DNA of 39,413 nt from contig JBEKUX010000029.1 in assembly GCA_049514575.1 (NCBI GenBank), positions 1 through 39,413 of the forward strand, given 5' to 3'. Shown in pieces: positions 8,019 through 15,727 of this stretch (the stretch's first letter is position 1; every line of letters starts with the position of its first letter). The translations under genes and the position numbers were made by a program. Below the pieces are notes generated by a model. The model searched no databases. It was given only the letters and a program-made list of their open reading frames with translations, and was not told where the DNA came from. This DNA is from BOG-1184 sp049514575 (GTDB taxonomy: Bacteria; Fibrobacterota; Chitinivibrionia; Chitinivibrionales; Chitinispirillaceae).

Positions 8019-8150
8019 CCTCACCCCCTAGGTCTTTTAAACATACCAGCCTAAAGGCATGCAAAGAAATAATTGTATTATTTCTGCATGTGGTATGTTT
8101 AAAAGGCGCCCAGGCCATGGCCCCATTAATCGTCTGACCTCTCCCACAGG
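8016..8150. repeat. Nested hairpin: AGAAATAAT hairpin inside the loop of the AAACATACC hairpin
   Basis: Outer arms CTTTTAAACATACCA (8034-8048) and TGGTATGTTTAAAAG (8091-8105) match the simple hairpin at 6105. Where that copy has a 3-base loop, this one carries a second hairpin: ATGCAaAGAAATAAT, loop TGT, ATTATTTCTGCAT (8059-8089), preceded by its own CCTAAAGGC flank. The unit starts with the abiEii stop codon and is followed by a GACCTCTCCC/AGGAGAGGT pair at about 8136-8158. Confidence 0.85.
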
Positions 8151-8164
8151 AGAGGTTACAATTC

Positions 8165-8261
8165 TTGCCTTGTTACCCTACTTATAGTATAATGTACGTA
8201 TAATGTAGGGTAACTTGCGTTACTACCCTACATTGTAGTATAATATATTAAAGGTAGGGTA
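8165..8261 (+). promoter_or_regulatory. Tandem promoters with four TACCCTAC operator half-sites
   Basis: Promoter 1: TTGCCT (8165-8170), 17 bases, TATAAT (8188-8193). Promoter 2: TTGCGT (8215-8220), 18 bases, TATAAT (8239-8244). Two inverted pairs of the same word overlap them: GTTACCCTAC (8172-8181) with GTAGGGTAAC (8205-8214), and TACCCTAC (8224-8231) with GTAGGGTA (8254-8261). The last half-site also covers the region just before the ATG at 8266. This is the clearest regulatory site of the window and implies a dedicated repressor, probably encoded by the cassette itself. Confidence 0.85.
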
Positions 8262-8265
8262 ATGT

Positions 8266-8658
8266 ATGAGCGTTATATTCCACATCATGAAAGAAGAGTA
8301 CGGCCGGCTCAACGAGGCCGAGCGCGTGTATCGCAGGAGCGTTAAAAAGGCGGTCCGGGGCGCCCCGCGTATCAAGCGCATCGGTAAAAAGGAGTATCTG
8401 TACCTTGAAAGCCGTACCGGCGGCAAGGTAGCGGACCGGTACGTCGGCCCTGCCGGCAGCGAGAAAGCGCTCAAGGTCATCGATGCCGTCAAGCGCCGCC
8501 GTAAAGACCAGGAGTCGCTCAGGAAAATCCGCAATGACCTCAAAGAGGTAAAAAGGGTCCTCCGTATCGGTATGTTTAAAAGGAAGCGACTACAATCAGG
8601 CCGAAGAGGTCGTCACGCAGGCCGCACCTCACGATGGAAAAAATTATCTTGTAAATAG
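8266..8658 (+). CDS. Small basic protein of nucleotidyltransferase cassette, C-terminus replaced by repeat
   Basis: A 130-residue protein rich in Lys and Arg. The first about 100 residues appear genuine: a beta segment KEYLYLESRTGGKVADRYVG followed by charged helices. I do not recognise a named family, though similar YLYL...GKV...YVGP stretches occur in short proteins found beside nucleotidyltransferase genes. From about residue 101 the frame runs through the right half of the AAACATACC hairpin (GGTATGTTTAAAAGG, 8569-8583) and into a wecG/tagA-like fragment, so the last 30 residues are junk and the native 3' end was probably lost. It lies directly behind the operator array and is the first gene of the cassette. 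Confidence 0.6.
   Translation: MSVIFHIMKEEYGRLNEAERVYRRSVKKAVRGAPRIKRIGKKEYLYLESRTGGKVADRYVGPAGSEKALKVIDAVKRRRKDQESLRKIRNDLKEVKRVLRIGMFKRKRLQSGRRGRHAGRTSRWKKLSCK
8569..8626 (+). pseudogene. Right half-hairpin joined to a second wecG/tagA-type fragment
   Basis: GGTATGTTTAAAAGG (8569-8583) is exactly the right arm of the hairpin at 6105-6137. After it, a frame from 8585 reads SDYNQAEEVVTQAA, matching NDYHQAQEVVTQAA that follows the complete hairpin at 6139. So the same hairpin-gene junction occurs twice, once complete and once cut at the hairpin centre. Confidence 0.7.
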
Positions 8659-8729
8659 TTTCCTTTTATAGTATCTTTATTGTAGATTTAATAATCTTTA
8701 ATGCAGATATATAAGACGGGTTTTCTGAA

Positions 8730-9485
8730 ATGACCGGAAAAGAGATGCTTGAAATGCTTCACGCCCTGGACGCAGAGCTGAAAAGTCCCCTTACAATAGC
8801 CATTACCGGAGCTTCTGCGCTCATTATGAGGGGAAACATTTCACGGTCCTCGAACGATATAGACGTTCTCGTGGCTTCCGACCGTTTAGATCGGGGACAC
8901 CTAAAAGATATTTTGGGAAAAATCGCAGTTAAATATCATCTTAAAAACGATTGGATTGATACCAGGCCGGCTGAAGCGACATTCAAGGATTTGCCTGATT
9001 ACAAACCTGATTTGCAGAAGTTAAAAGGAGACTTTAAATATCTTAAGCCCTATATAATTTCCAAGGCGGATTCGGTAATAACAAAATTTGCGCATTTCAC
9101 CAATATCCGGCAATGGGACAAGAGCGATATAAAGGAGACCCGATTCTCGGAAGATGATTATAAAAGCATACGGAAAAAGCTGGACGATCTGAGCATGAAA
9201 GACCCTGAAAGGGCATTGAGAATCGAAATAGAGTTCAAAGCGGTTAAAAAGGAATTTATTAAGACCGAAGAAGGTTTTTCTTTTTCTAACAGTGAAGAAG
9301 TCGCCCGCTATGCAAAGAAAAGGCATGGAATTATACTAGACAACAGCCACAAGAAACAAATTGACGAAGATTGTTCGAACATGCGATCTTCGTATGAGAA
9401 GGCGATAATCGATATCGACCGCGCCGCGCTTGATAAAATTTTAAAAACAAAGTCCAAGGGGCTTGATAATGGAATGGACCTATAA
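8730..9485 (+). CDS. DUF6036-like nucleotidyltransferase, putative toxin
   Basis: A 251-residue protein with the nucleotidyltransferase signature ITGASALIMRG (residues 25-35) and SSNDIDVLVAS with candidate metal ligands Asp43 and Asp45. The remainder (FKYLKPYIISKADSVITKFA and charged helices) fits the broad DUF6036/AbiEii-like group found in toxin-antitoxin pairs, but my family name is a recognition from memory. The downstream gene overlaps its end and carries a winged-helix C-terminus, so the pair probably forms toxin and antitoxin. The 71 bases upstream are very AT-rich, and base use differs from the GC-rich flanks, fitting foreign origin. Confidence 0.78.
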   Translation: MTGKEMLEMLHALDAELKSPLTIAITGASALIMRGNISRSSNDIDVLVASDRLDRGHLKDILGKIAVKYHLKNDWIDTRPAEATFKDLPDYKPDLQKLKGDFKYLKPYIISKADSVITKFAHFTNIRQWDKSDIKETRFSEDDYKSIRKKLDDLSMKDPERALRIEIEFKAVKKEFIKTEEGFSFSNSEEVARYAKKRHGIILDNSHKKQIDEDCSNMRSSYEKAIIDIDRAALDKILKTKSKGLDNGMDL

Positions 9486-10218
9486 CCCCGATACGATCGG
9501 CGAATACTACGCGAAATGGATAAGGCTCGGATGGAACGGTACCGGAGAGCCGTATCCGGGCTTTGTTGATCCTGAACGTTGTATTATCGAAACGACGCAC
9601 ATCGGGCGGCATGAGGGCCGGCTGTTCAAGGCAATGCTGACGTGGGTCAGGGATTATCACGACCTTATTAACGTACAGAGGCTGCTGCATTTCATCGAAG
9701 AGGCCGACCGGCCGGTCCTCGGGGCCGCATTTGAAATTGCGGTCAAGAACGGGAAGGCCGGACCCCGGCTCCAGACCATAATCAAGCATTGCAAACCTTA
9801 TAAGACACCCCAGGTTTTTTTTAAAGAGGATGATGAGTTCGGGGCCTATAAAAGAAACCAGATGGAATTTGCAAAAAAAGAATACCTGAAATGGGGGCTT
9901 TACTGCACCCTCGTTGAATTTTATGAGGATGCGATGTTTGACCGGAAATATGTTTTAAAGAATAATCCGTTGCTTGCGCTCCGGGCCTTGATCGGCCCCA
10001 ACATCAGGTCGGAGATTTTCTTCCAGCTTGAAAATATCACACGAATGCACATAAAAGCATTGGCGGAAAAACTTGGGTACGCCTACTCGGCCGTGTATAA
10101 TGAAGTTATGAGCATGGTTGAAAACGGGTTTTTAACGGTTGAAGATTACGGAAGAGTGAAAGTAATCGCTTTGAATGAATCGGTATCGAAATACCTTTTG
10201 AAAATGCCTATAGTTTAG
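9469..10218 (+). CDS. Winged-helix protein paired with nucleotidyltransferase, putative antitoxin
   Basis: About 249 residues from the ATG at 9469, preceded by AAGGGG at 8 bases; a TTG at 9463 is also in frame. It overlaps the end of the nucleotidyltransferase gene by 17 bases, implying coupled translation. The N-terminal two thirds are unfamiliar (GEYYAKWIRLGWNGTGEPYP; TTHIGRHEGRLF). The C-terminal about 85 residues look like a winged helix: NIRSEIFFQLEN, then MHIKALAEKLGYAYSAVYNE and a wing ENGFLTVEDYGRVKVIALNE. This is the pattern of DNA-binding antitoxins that pair with nucleotidyltransferases; it is the best candidate for binding the four half-sites at 8172-8261. Confidence 0.7.
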   Translation: MEWTYNPDTIGEYYAKWIRLGWNGTGEPYPGFVDPERCIIETTHIGRHEGRLFKAMLTWVRDYHDLINVQRLLHFIEEADRPVLGAAFEIAVKNGKAGPRLQTIIKHCKPYKTPQVFFKEDDEFGAYKRNQMEFAKKEYLKWGLYCTLVEFYEDAMFDRKYVLKNNPLLALRALIGPNIRSEIFFQLENITRMHIKALAEKLGYAYSAVYNEVMSMVENGFLTVEDYGRVKVIALNESVSKYLLKMPIV

Positions 10219-10236
10219 GGACCGGCGTCAGACTGA

Positions 10237-10455
10237 CCTCTATGCTCGTCTCGGTACTTCCGCTTGCCGAGTGCCGCTTATCTCGATATGCCCTTCGGGC
10301 TACTCGATGAGCGGTGTACTTGTACCGAGCATTGTCGAGGTATCGAGGCAAAGCGGAAACTCACTTCGACCTTGCTCAGTGCAGGCGACGAGCGATGAAA
10401 AAGGAATTAATTTGTTTTTAAGTTGACCCCGAGGCTTTTTAGCCGAGGCCTTTTT
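10237..10455. repeat. CTCGTCTCG complex repeat copy 2 plus right copy of TGACCCCGAGGC unit
   Basis: The gap between the cassette and the wecG/tagA gene contains an inverted, rearranged version of the 5882-6030 repeat (for example GTACCGAGCATTGTCGAGGT at 10324 is the reverse complement of a stretch near 5893). Then GACCCCGAGGCTTTTTAGCC with GAGGCCTTT (10425-10455) repeats the sequence at 5826. The ATG of the next gene follows immediately. Confidence 0.75.
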
Positions 10456-11238
10456 ATGAATAATAATGACAAAACATATCCTCCCCGTTACAACCTCTTC
10501 GGCGTGGATTACGCCTTGACGGATTACGAAGGGGCTTCGGATGCGGTCATTCATCATGCCGAAAGAAACATTTCCTTCGGCGTGTCGGCGCTGGCAGTCC
10601 ATGGCCTGGTCACGTTCAGTAAAGACAAAGCGTTAAACGAAAAGCTGAAAAAAATCGACTTGATAGTTCCGGATGGCCAGCCGGTGCGATGGGCGCTGAA
10701 CCATTTTTATAAGGCCGGATTGAAAGACCGGGTATACGGCCCCACGCTGGTGCTGCATGTGTTCAAAAAAGCCGACGAGAAGAAGTTGAAAATATTCCTT
10801 TATGGAAGTACAATAGAAACCATTAATAAGTTCAGCGCTTTTATCCGCAGTCATTTCCCTGGTATCGTTATCGCCGGTATCCACGCCGACCGTTTCAGGG
10901 ACGCGACGCCCGAGGAAGACCGGGCCGATATACAGACAATAAACGGCAGCGGCGCTCATATCGTACTTGTGGGGCGGGGTTGCCCGAGGCAGGAAGTGTG
11001 GGTAGCTGACCACAAAGGGCAAATTAATGCAGCAATGATGGCGGTAGGCGCGGCATTTGATTTTCTTTCAGGAGTAAAACCCCAGGCGCCGAAGTGGATG
11101 CAGAAGCGCGGGCTGGAGTGGCTGTTCAGATTATTATCAGAGCCGGTAAGGTTGGGGCCGAGGTATTTTATAACCAACACAAGGTTTATTGGAAAATTTA
11201 TAATGACGAAAATGACTCAGACAAGAAGTTACAAATAG
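10456..11238 (+). CDS. WecG/TagA/CpsF-family glycosyltransferase
   Basis: A 260-residue GT26 enzyme of normal length, starting at the ATG at 10456. Members transfer ManNAc(A) or a related sugar to a lipid-linked acceptor at the inner face of the membrane. Family signatures: NLFGVDY, VPDGQPVRWALN with the catalytic-type Asp, LYGSTIETINK, VLVGRGCPRQEVWV and VGAAFDFLSGVKPQAPKWMQ, followed by GLEWLFRLLSEPVRLGPRY. It should act right after the initiating transferase. Its first 17 codons and upstream sequence are duplicated at 6035, where the copy is broken. Base composition falls towards AT within and after this gene, marking entry into the low-GC cluster. Confidence 0.92.
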   Translation: MNNNDKTYPPRYNLFGVDYALTDYEGASDAVIHHAERNISFGVSALAVHGLVTFSKDKALNEKLKKIDLIVPDGQPVRWALNHFYKAGLKDRVYGPTLVLHVFKKADEKKLKIFLYGSTIETINKFSAFIRSHFPGIVIAGIHADRFRDATPEEDRADIQTINGSGAHIVLVGRGCPRQEVWVADHKGQINAAMMAVGAAFDFLSGVKPQAPKWMQKRGLEWLFRLLSEPVRLGPRYFITNTRFIGKFIMTKMTQTRSYK

Positions 11239-11259
11239 AAAACAACAGAAAAAATATCG

Positions 11260-12642
11260 ATGAACATCGGATATATACTTGATAAAATAAAAGTAACTTT
11301 TCTTTCCGGCCATGAAAGAAGCGTACGGGCCAATAAAAATATTGCATTGTCTTTTTTTCTAAAAGTATTGAATGTTGCGATACAATTTTTATTTGTTCCT
11401 ATTTTACTTGGATATTTATCGCCTATTAAATATGGCGTTTGGGTAACAATAGGATCGGTTATAAACTGGCTTTATTTTTTCGACGTGGGCCTCGGAAATG
11501 GTCTGCGGAACAGATTGGCTGAAGCGTTATCGAATAATGAAAAAGAACGCTCAAGAATCCTCGTTAGTACCACTTATGCAATCCTTTGTTTTGTTGTCGC
11601 AGTGTTGTATTTGTTATTTATTGTTGTAAATCATTTCGTAAGTTGGGAAAAAATATTTAATACACCCTCGAATCTAACTTCAGAAGTCAATACCCTTGTG
11701 GTGATAACCTTTTCGTTTTTTTCAATTAATTTCGTAGCGCAACTTATAAATAATATTTTGAATGCAGTCCAGAAATCGGCAACATACGATGCTATATTAA
11801 CGACAGGTAATTTTCTTTCCTTGATTGCCGTTTATATTATTTCAAAAACGAATTGTACTAAAGGTCAAGGATCAATTGTTGCTATTGGTGCGGTTGTCGG
11901 TATATGTACGGTTTTACCTTCAATATTTGCAACGGTTATTCTGTTTAAGAATAAGTATAGCTATTTAAAACCGTCGATAAAATGTGTAAAACTTGCCTAT
12001 TTTAATGATTTGACAACACTCAGTTTCAAGTTCTTTGTTATACAAGTCGCTGGTGTTGTGATATTTACAACAGACAATATAATCATAACGCAATTGTTTG
12101 GGCCGGCGGATGTGACGGTGTACAATATATCTCAAAAATATTTTTATGTTATTTCGATGCTTTTTTCAATAATAACATCTCCTTTCTGGTCGGCTTTTAC
12201 TGAGGCTTATGTTAAAGGGGAAATAGATTGGATTAAAAGAAAGATTAATCAATTTATTAAAATATGGGTGGTATTGGTATTTATAATAATTGGTATGGCA
12301 GTTTTTTCTAATGGTGCTGTTCGTCTATGGATAGGTCACCATGTAAACATTCCACTTAGTCTAACTGTTTTTATGAGCATTTTTGTGGTAATAAGCACGT
12401 GGAATAATATTTTCACAGGATTTATTAATGGAGTTAGTAAAATTAATGTGTCGGTTATCACAGCTTTAATAAATATCATAATTAATATACCAATGGCAAT
12501 CTTTTTTGCTAAAACGTTGAATATGGGTATTAGCGGAGTCGTTTTGGCGAATTGTATAAGTCTTGGAATTGGGGTGGTTTTGAGACCGATGCAATATTAC
12601 AAAATTATAAATAATCATGATACGGGTATTTGGGGAAAATGA
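11260..12642 (+). CDS. wzx: Polysaccharide flippase (Wzx-like, MATE/MOP superfamily)
   Basis: A 460-residue very hydrophobic protein with about 12 to 14 membrane segments, the size and shape of oligosaccharide-unit flippases. N-terminal residues ALSFFLKVLNVAIQFLFVPI and YGVWVTIGSVINWLYFFDVG, then LGNGLRNRLAEAL, are typical of the RfbX/Wzx group (PST family). It would move the undecaprenyl-linked repeat unit to the periplasmic face. Strongly AT-rich codon use contrasts with the flanking chromosome. The upstream wecG/tagA-type gene ends 21 bases before; no clear ribosome binding site is visible at the chosen ATG. Confidence 0.88.
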   Translation: MNIGYILDKIKVTFLSGHERSVRANKNIALSFFLKVLNVAIQFLFVPILLGYLSPIKYGVWVTIGSVINWLYFFDVGLGNGLRNRLAEALSNNEKERSRILVSTTYAILCFVVAVLYLLFIVVNHFVSWEKIFNTPSNLTSEVNTLVVITFSFFSINFVAQLINNILNAVQKSATYDAILTTGNFLSLIAVYIISKTNCTKGQGSIVAIGAVVGICTVLPSIFATVILFKNKYSYLKPSIKCVKLAYFNDLTTLSFKFFVIQVAGVVIFTTDNIIITQLFGPADVTVYNISQKYFYVISMLFSIITSPFWSAFTEAYVKGEIDWIKRKINQFIKIWVVLVFIIIGMAVFSNGAVRLWIGHHVNIPLSLTVFMSIFVVISTWNNIFTGFINGVSKINVSVITALINIIINIPMAIFFAKTLNMGISGVVLANCISLGIGVVLRPMQYYKIINNHDTGIWGK

Positions 12643-12652
12643 TTGGAGAAAA

Positions 12653-13309
12653 ATGGGTACAAATATTATGATTATTAATATGATTATTAAAAGGATATTA
12701 AATAAATTTAATCTTATCTTTAGCATAATTTTGTTATTTCCTAGGATAATTAAGACCTTTTTTAAGCGTACTGATTATAAAAGATGGAAAAATTCTAATA
12801 AATTTGAAGAATGGTGGCGCTCTAGATCTGAAAAAATATCCCAGATAATACCTAAAAATAGCCGTGTAATTGAATTCGGAGCGGGTTGTCGGTGGTTAGA
12901 ACGATATTTAGATAGAAGCTGTGTCTATTTACCATCAGATTTAATTGACCGTGGCTCTGGAACGATTATTTGTGATTTAAATAAAAGACCTCTTCCTGAT
13001 TTTCAATATCTGAATGTTGATGTGGCTGTATTCAGCGGCGTTATTGAATATATAAATGATCTGCCTTCTGTTATCCAATGGTTATCCAATTTTACTATAT
13101 CCTGTGCTGCATCTTATGAGTGTGTGAAATCACCGCCACACACGGTTAGTAGGTTTGTAGAGACTTTTAAAAGAAGATATTCTGGATTTGTTAATACTTA
13201 CAATGAAGAGGAATTAATATCGCTTTTCAACAAATATGGTTTTGTCTGTTTAAAAAAGATTACGTGGGATACTCAAAAGGTCTTTCTGTTTAAACATCAA
13301 AAAAAGTAA
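12653..13309 (+). CDS. Class I SAM-dependent methyltransferase, diverged
   Basis: About 218 residues from the ATG at 12653 (GGAG 4 bases upstream; 12668 is an alternative). The SAM-binding motif I reads VIEFGAGCRWLERYL. The acidic end of strand 2 is at SDLIDRGSGTIICDLN, and a motif equivalent to 4 is at VAVFSGVIEYINDLP. The C-terminal EELISLFNKYGF is a usual feature of small-molecule methyltransferases. An N-terminal hydrophobic stretch (FNLIFSIILLFPRI) may anchor it at the membrane. Substrate unknown; in this setting it is presumably a sugar or repeat unit. It follows the flippase gene by 10 bases. Confidence 0.75.
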   Translation: MGTNIMIINMIIKRILNKFNLIFSIILLFPRIIKTFFKRTDYKRWKNSNKFEEWWRSRSEKISQIIPKNSRVIEFGAGCRWLERYLDRSCVYLPSDLIDRGSGTIICDLNKRPLPDFQYLNVDVAVFSGVIEYINDLPSVIQWLSNFTISCAASYECVKSPPHTVSRFVETFKRRYSGFVNTYNEEELISLFNKYGFVCLKKITWDTQKVFLFKHQKK

Positions 13310-13400
13310 AGTCGGATAATTAAAGCAACGAAACGGTATAAGCGGTCAACAATAATTGTGTTGACGCATAAATCATTTGTTTTACATTTCGGAATTAATA

Positions 13401-14501
13401 ATGAATATATTTGTAGGATTTGATTTTTATGGGGCCGGGAATATTGGTGATGATTTGATGTTGGATGGATTTTTGAAAGGATCACCAGATCTCACTAAAC
13501 ACAGAATCGTGTGTATTATCCCTCGAGATATAAATTCACAGCAATTTCGCTTTCCTCAGATCCAATGGGTTAAACAAAAAGGGCCCGAAATCCGTGCAGA
13601 TTATATTGCAGAATCGGATGTATGGCTTGGCATTGGTGATACTCCATTCCAGATAAATTCAGGTTTTTGGTTTATACACAAAATGCTCTCTGATATTGAA
13701 ATCACGAAGCGTTTTCAGATACCGATCTACATGGTTGGAGTAGGTGGAGAAAATGAAGTAAAGATTATTAAACATAAATTGCAGGATATACTCAATAATA
13801 TCAGGCATGTATGGACTCGAGATACATTCACACACGATTTATTAGTTAAGGAACTGGGTATGCATCAACAGAATGTTACAATCGGAAGTGATTTGGCTAA
13901 TATTGAGCTAAGTAAAATATTCGAGTCTACCATACCATGTAACCAACGTAATTATGAACTTATGGTTGATTACTATAATGAAAAAATTATCAACAAGGAT
14001 ATCATTCAATTGCGTGATTTTATAAAACATGTAGCAAAGAAAGAAAGGGTATTATTCGCCGCAAATGAAACAAGGAGAAAGGGTAATTTTGAGTGGCGGA
14101 TATATAATACAATGTTTGGCGGTTTTAAATCTTTATTTAGTCGACCTAAAGTGGCTTTTTATGCGCCAGAGTACTCTGGAACCAGTACAAAAGATTTGGT
14201 GATACATTTCCAAAATTACAAAACCGTAATGTCATCTAGATATCATACCATTCTGGCAGCAGCATGGGCAGGCTGCAGAGTTGTTGCATTAAGTCGAAGC
14301 AGTAAAATTAATGCTCTTGCTGCGGATTTGGATATACCGGTTATTTCCGAACCGTGTACATTTACAAAGTTTAAAAACGGGTATGAATCTGCAACTTGTA
14401 TTTCTCGTGAAAAGTTGGATGGGCTTAAAATCAAAGCGAGTCTATGCTTGAGTGAATTCTGGAAATTGATAGCAAAAGGTAGCTTATTATTGGAGCAATA
14501 A
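13401..14501 (+). CDS. Polysaccharide pyruvyl transferase family protein
   Basis: A 366-residue protein from the ATG at 13401. The N-terminus FDFYGAGNIGDDLMLDGF is the glycine-rich start typical of CsaB/WcaK-type pyruvyltransferases, and the C-terminal half carries VMSSRYHTILAAAWAGCRVV with the conserved R-H pair, followed by SRSSKINALAADL. These enzymes put ketal-linked pyruvate on sugars from phosphoenolpyruvate. In a polysaccharide locus it probably gives the repeat unit a negative charge. Some family members have other functions, so the transfer of pyruvate is inference. Confidence 0.85.
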   Translation: MNIFVGFDFYGAGNIGDDLMLDGFLKGSPDLTKHRIVCIIPRDINSQQFRFPQIQWVKQKGPEIRADYIAESDVWLGIGDTPFQINSGFWFIHKMLSDIEITKRFQIPIYMVGVGGENEVKIIKHKLQDILNNIRHVWTRDTFTHDLLVKELGMHQQNVTIGSDLANIELSKIFESTIPCNQRNYELMVDYYNEKIINKDIIQLRDFIKHVAKKERVLFAANETRRKGNFEWRIYNTMFGGFKSLFSRPKVAFYAPEYSGTSTKDLVIHFQNYKTVMSSRYHTILAAAWAGCRVVALSRSSKINALAADLDIPVISEPCTFTKFKNGYESATCISREKLDGLKIKASLCLSEFWKLIAKGSLLLEQ

Positions 14502-14566
14502 AGACAGATTAATCGCTTTGGAAGCTACGATAGTGCAAAGGGATGCATTTTGTCAGTAGGCATGAT

Positions 14567-15727
14567 ATGGTAATACAAAACATAAAGAGACTAATCAAAC
14601 GGGAGTGGTTACAACAAGTAAGAAACACAAGTATGTTGTATGTCAGAAAAAAGCAATCTTTAGTAACTATGGAAGGAAGAAAAGAATGTCTGGTATTGCG
14701 GCTTGATGGGATAGGTGACACCATTGTTTTCAGCGGTTGTCTAAAACTTATTAGGGAAAAATATCCGATCGATAAGATTACAATTGTGGTAAGAAGCTAT
14801 GTAAAGGAACTATTAGAAAAGTGTCCTTATGTGGATGAGATAATACCCTGGGATTTCAAGAAGTTCGCATATAATCCTTTGTATAGGGGTTCATTTTTGC
14901 GAGGGATTTTAAAGCGCAATATATCATCTTTACTATATCCCATGTGGTCGCAAACCGAGGCTGGGGAGGATATTTGCAAGGTTTCTAACGCCGAAAATAT
15001 TTATGCGTTTGATTCCAACCCCCAAGGAAATCCTGATTGGGGTAAATGGAATTTAGTGAAAGTCCCCGTAGAGAATCGTTCTGAACTTGATCGATATGTT
15101 TTTTTTATGAAAACACTGGGGATATCGATTGGGCGTGCAGAAATATTTCCGACGATGTGGATTTCCTCAAAAGATAAAGAAAAGGTTGAAGGTATTTTAT
15201 CGCAATATGGCCTTAGTTCTTTTTTGGTACTATTCCCTTGCGCTGGAAGTCGAAATAGAATCTGGCCTGTCGAGAAGTGGTTGGCATTAATTAATGAACT
15301 TATTAAATTAACCGGGAAGGACATCGTACTGCTGGGTGGTAAAGGAGATAAGGTTATTTGTAATTGGCTAACCCAATCGGTAGGAAACAGCCGTATCAAA
15401 AATCTTTGCGGTTTTATGGGCCTGAGAGAACTGGGAGAGTTTATCAAAAGGTCCTCCCTTTATATCGGAAGCGAAACCGGAGCGCTGCAAATGGCGGTAG
15501 CGGTCAAGACGCCGGCGGTGTCAATAATGGGAGGTGGTCATTACGGAAGATTTTTCCCGTATGGTGATTTAAGTAAAAACAGGATTGTTACAAAGGAAAT
15601 GGATTGTTATAACTGCGATTGGAATTGTAAATATGATTCGGAAAAGTGCGTTAGTGAAATAAGCGTCAATAATGTTTTAGATGCCTTAGTGGGTTTGCTG
15701 TGGAAAAAAGGAGGTCTTGATGGTTGA
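14567..15727 (+). CDS. Glycosyltransferase family 9 (heptosyltransferase-like)
   Basis: About 386 residues. The start at 14567 has GTAGG 6 bases upstream; an ATG at 14543 abuts a purine run with no spacing. Family features: LRLDGIGDTIVFSGCLKLIR, the GDxxxxTP-like N-terminal loop of ADP-heptose:LPS heptosyltransferases; PCAGSRNRIWPVEKWLALIN; LLGGKGDKVICNW; and IGSETGALQMAVAVKTPAV, the equivalent of the D/E-TGxxHxA nucleotide-sugar motif, with Q in place of H. A C-terminal Cys cluster (CYNCDWNCKYDSEKC) is common in this family. The donor may not be heptose. It overlaps the next gene by 8 bases. Confidence 0.85.
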   Translation: MVIQNIKRLIKREWLQQVRNTSMLYVRKKQSLVTMEGRKECLVLRLDGIGDTIVFSGCLKLIREKYPIDKITIVVRSYVKELLEKCPYVDEIIPWDFKKFAYNPLYRGSFLRGILKRNISSLLYPMWSQTEAGEDICKVSNAENIYAFDSNPQGNPDWGKWNLVKVPVENRSELDRYVFFMKTLGISIGRAEIFPTMWISSKDKEKVEGILSQYGLSSFLVLFPCAGSRNRIWPVEKWLALINELIKLTGKDIVLLGGKGDKVICNWLTQSVGNSRIKNLCGFMGLRELGEFIKRSSLYIGSETGALQMAVAVKTPAVSIMGGGHYGRFFPYGDLSKNRIVTKEMDCYNCDWNCKYDSEKCVSEISVNNVLDALVGLLWKKGGLDG

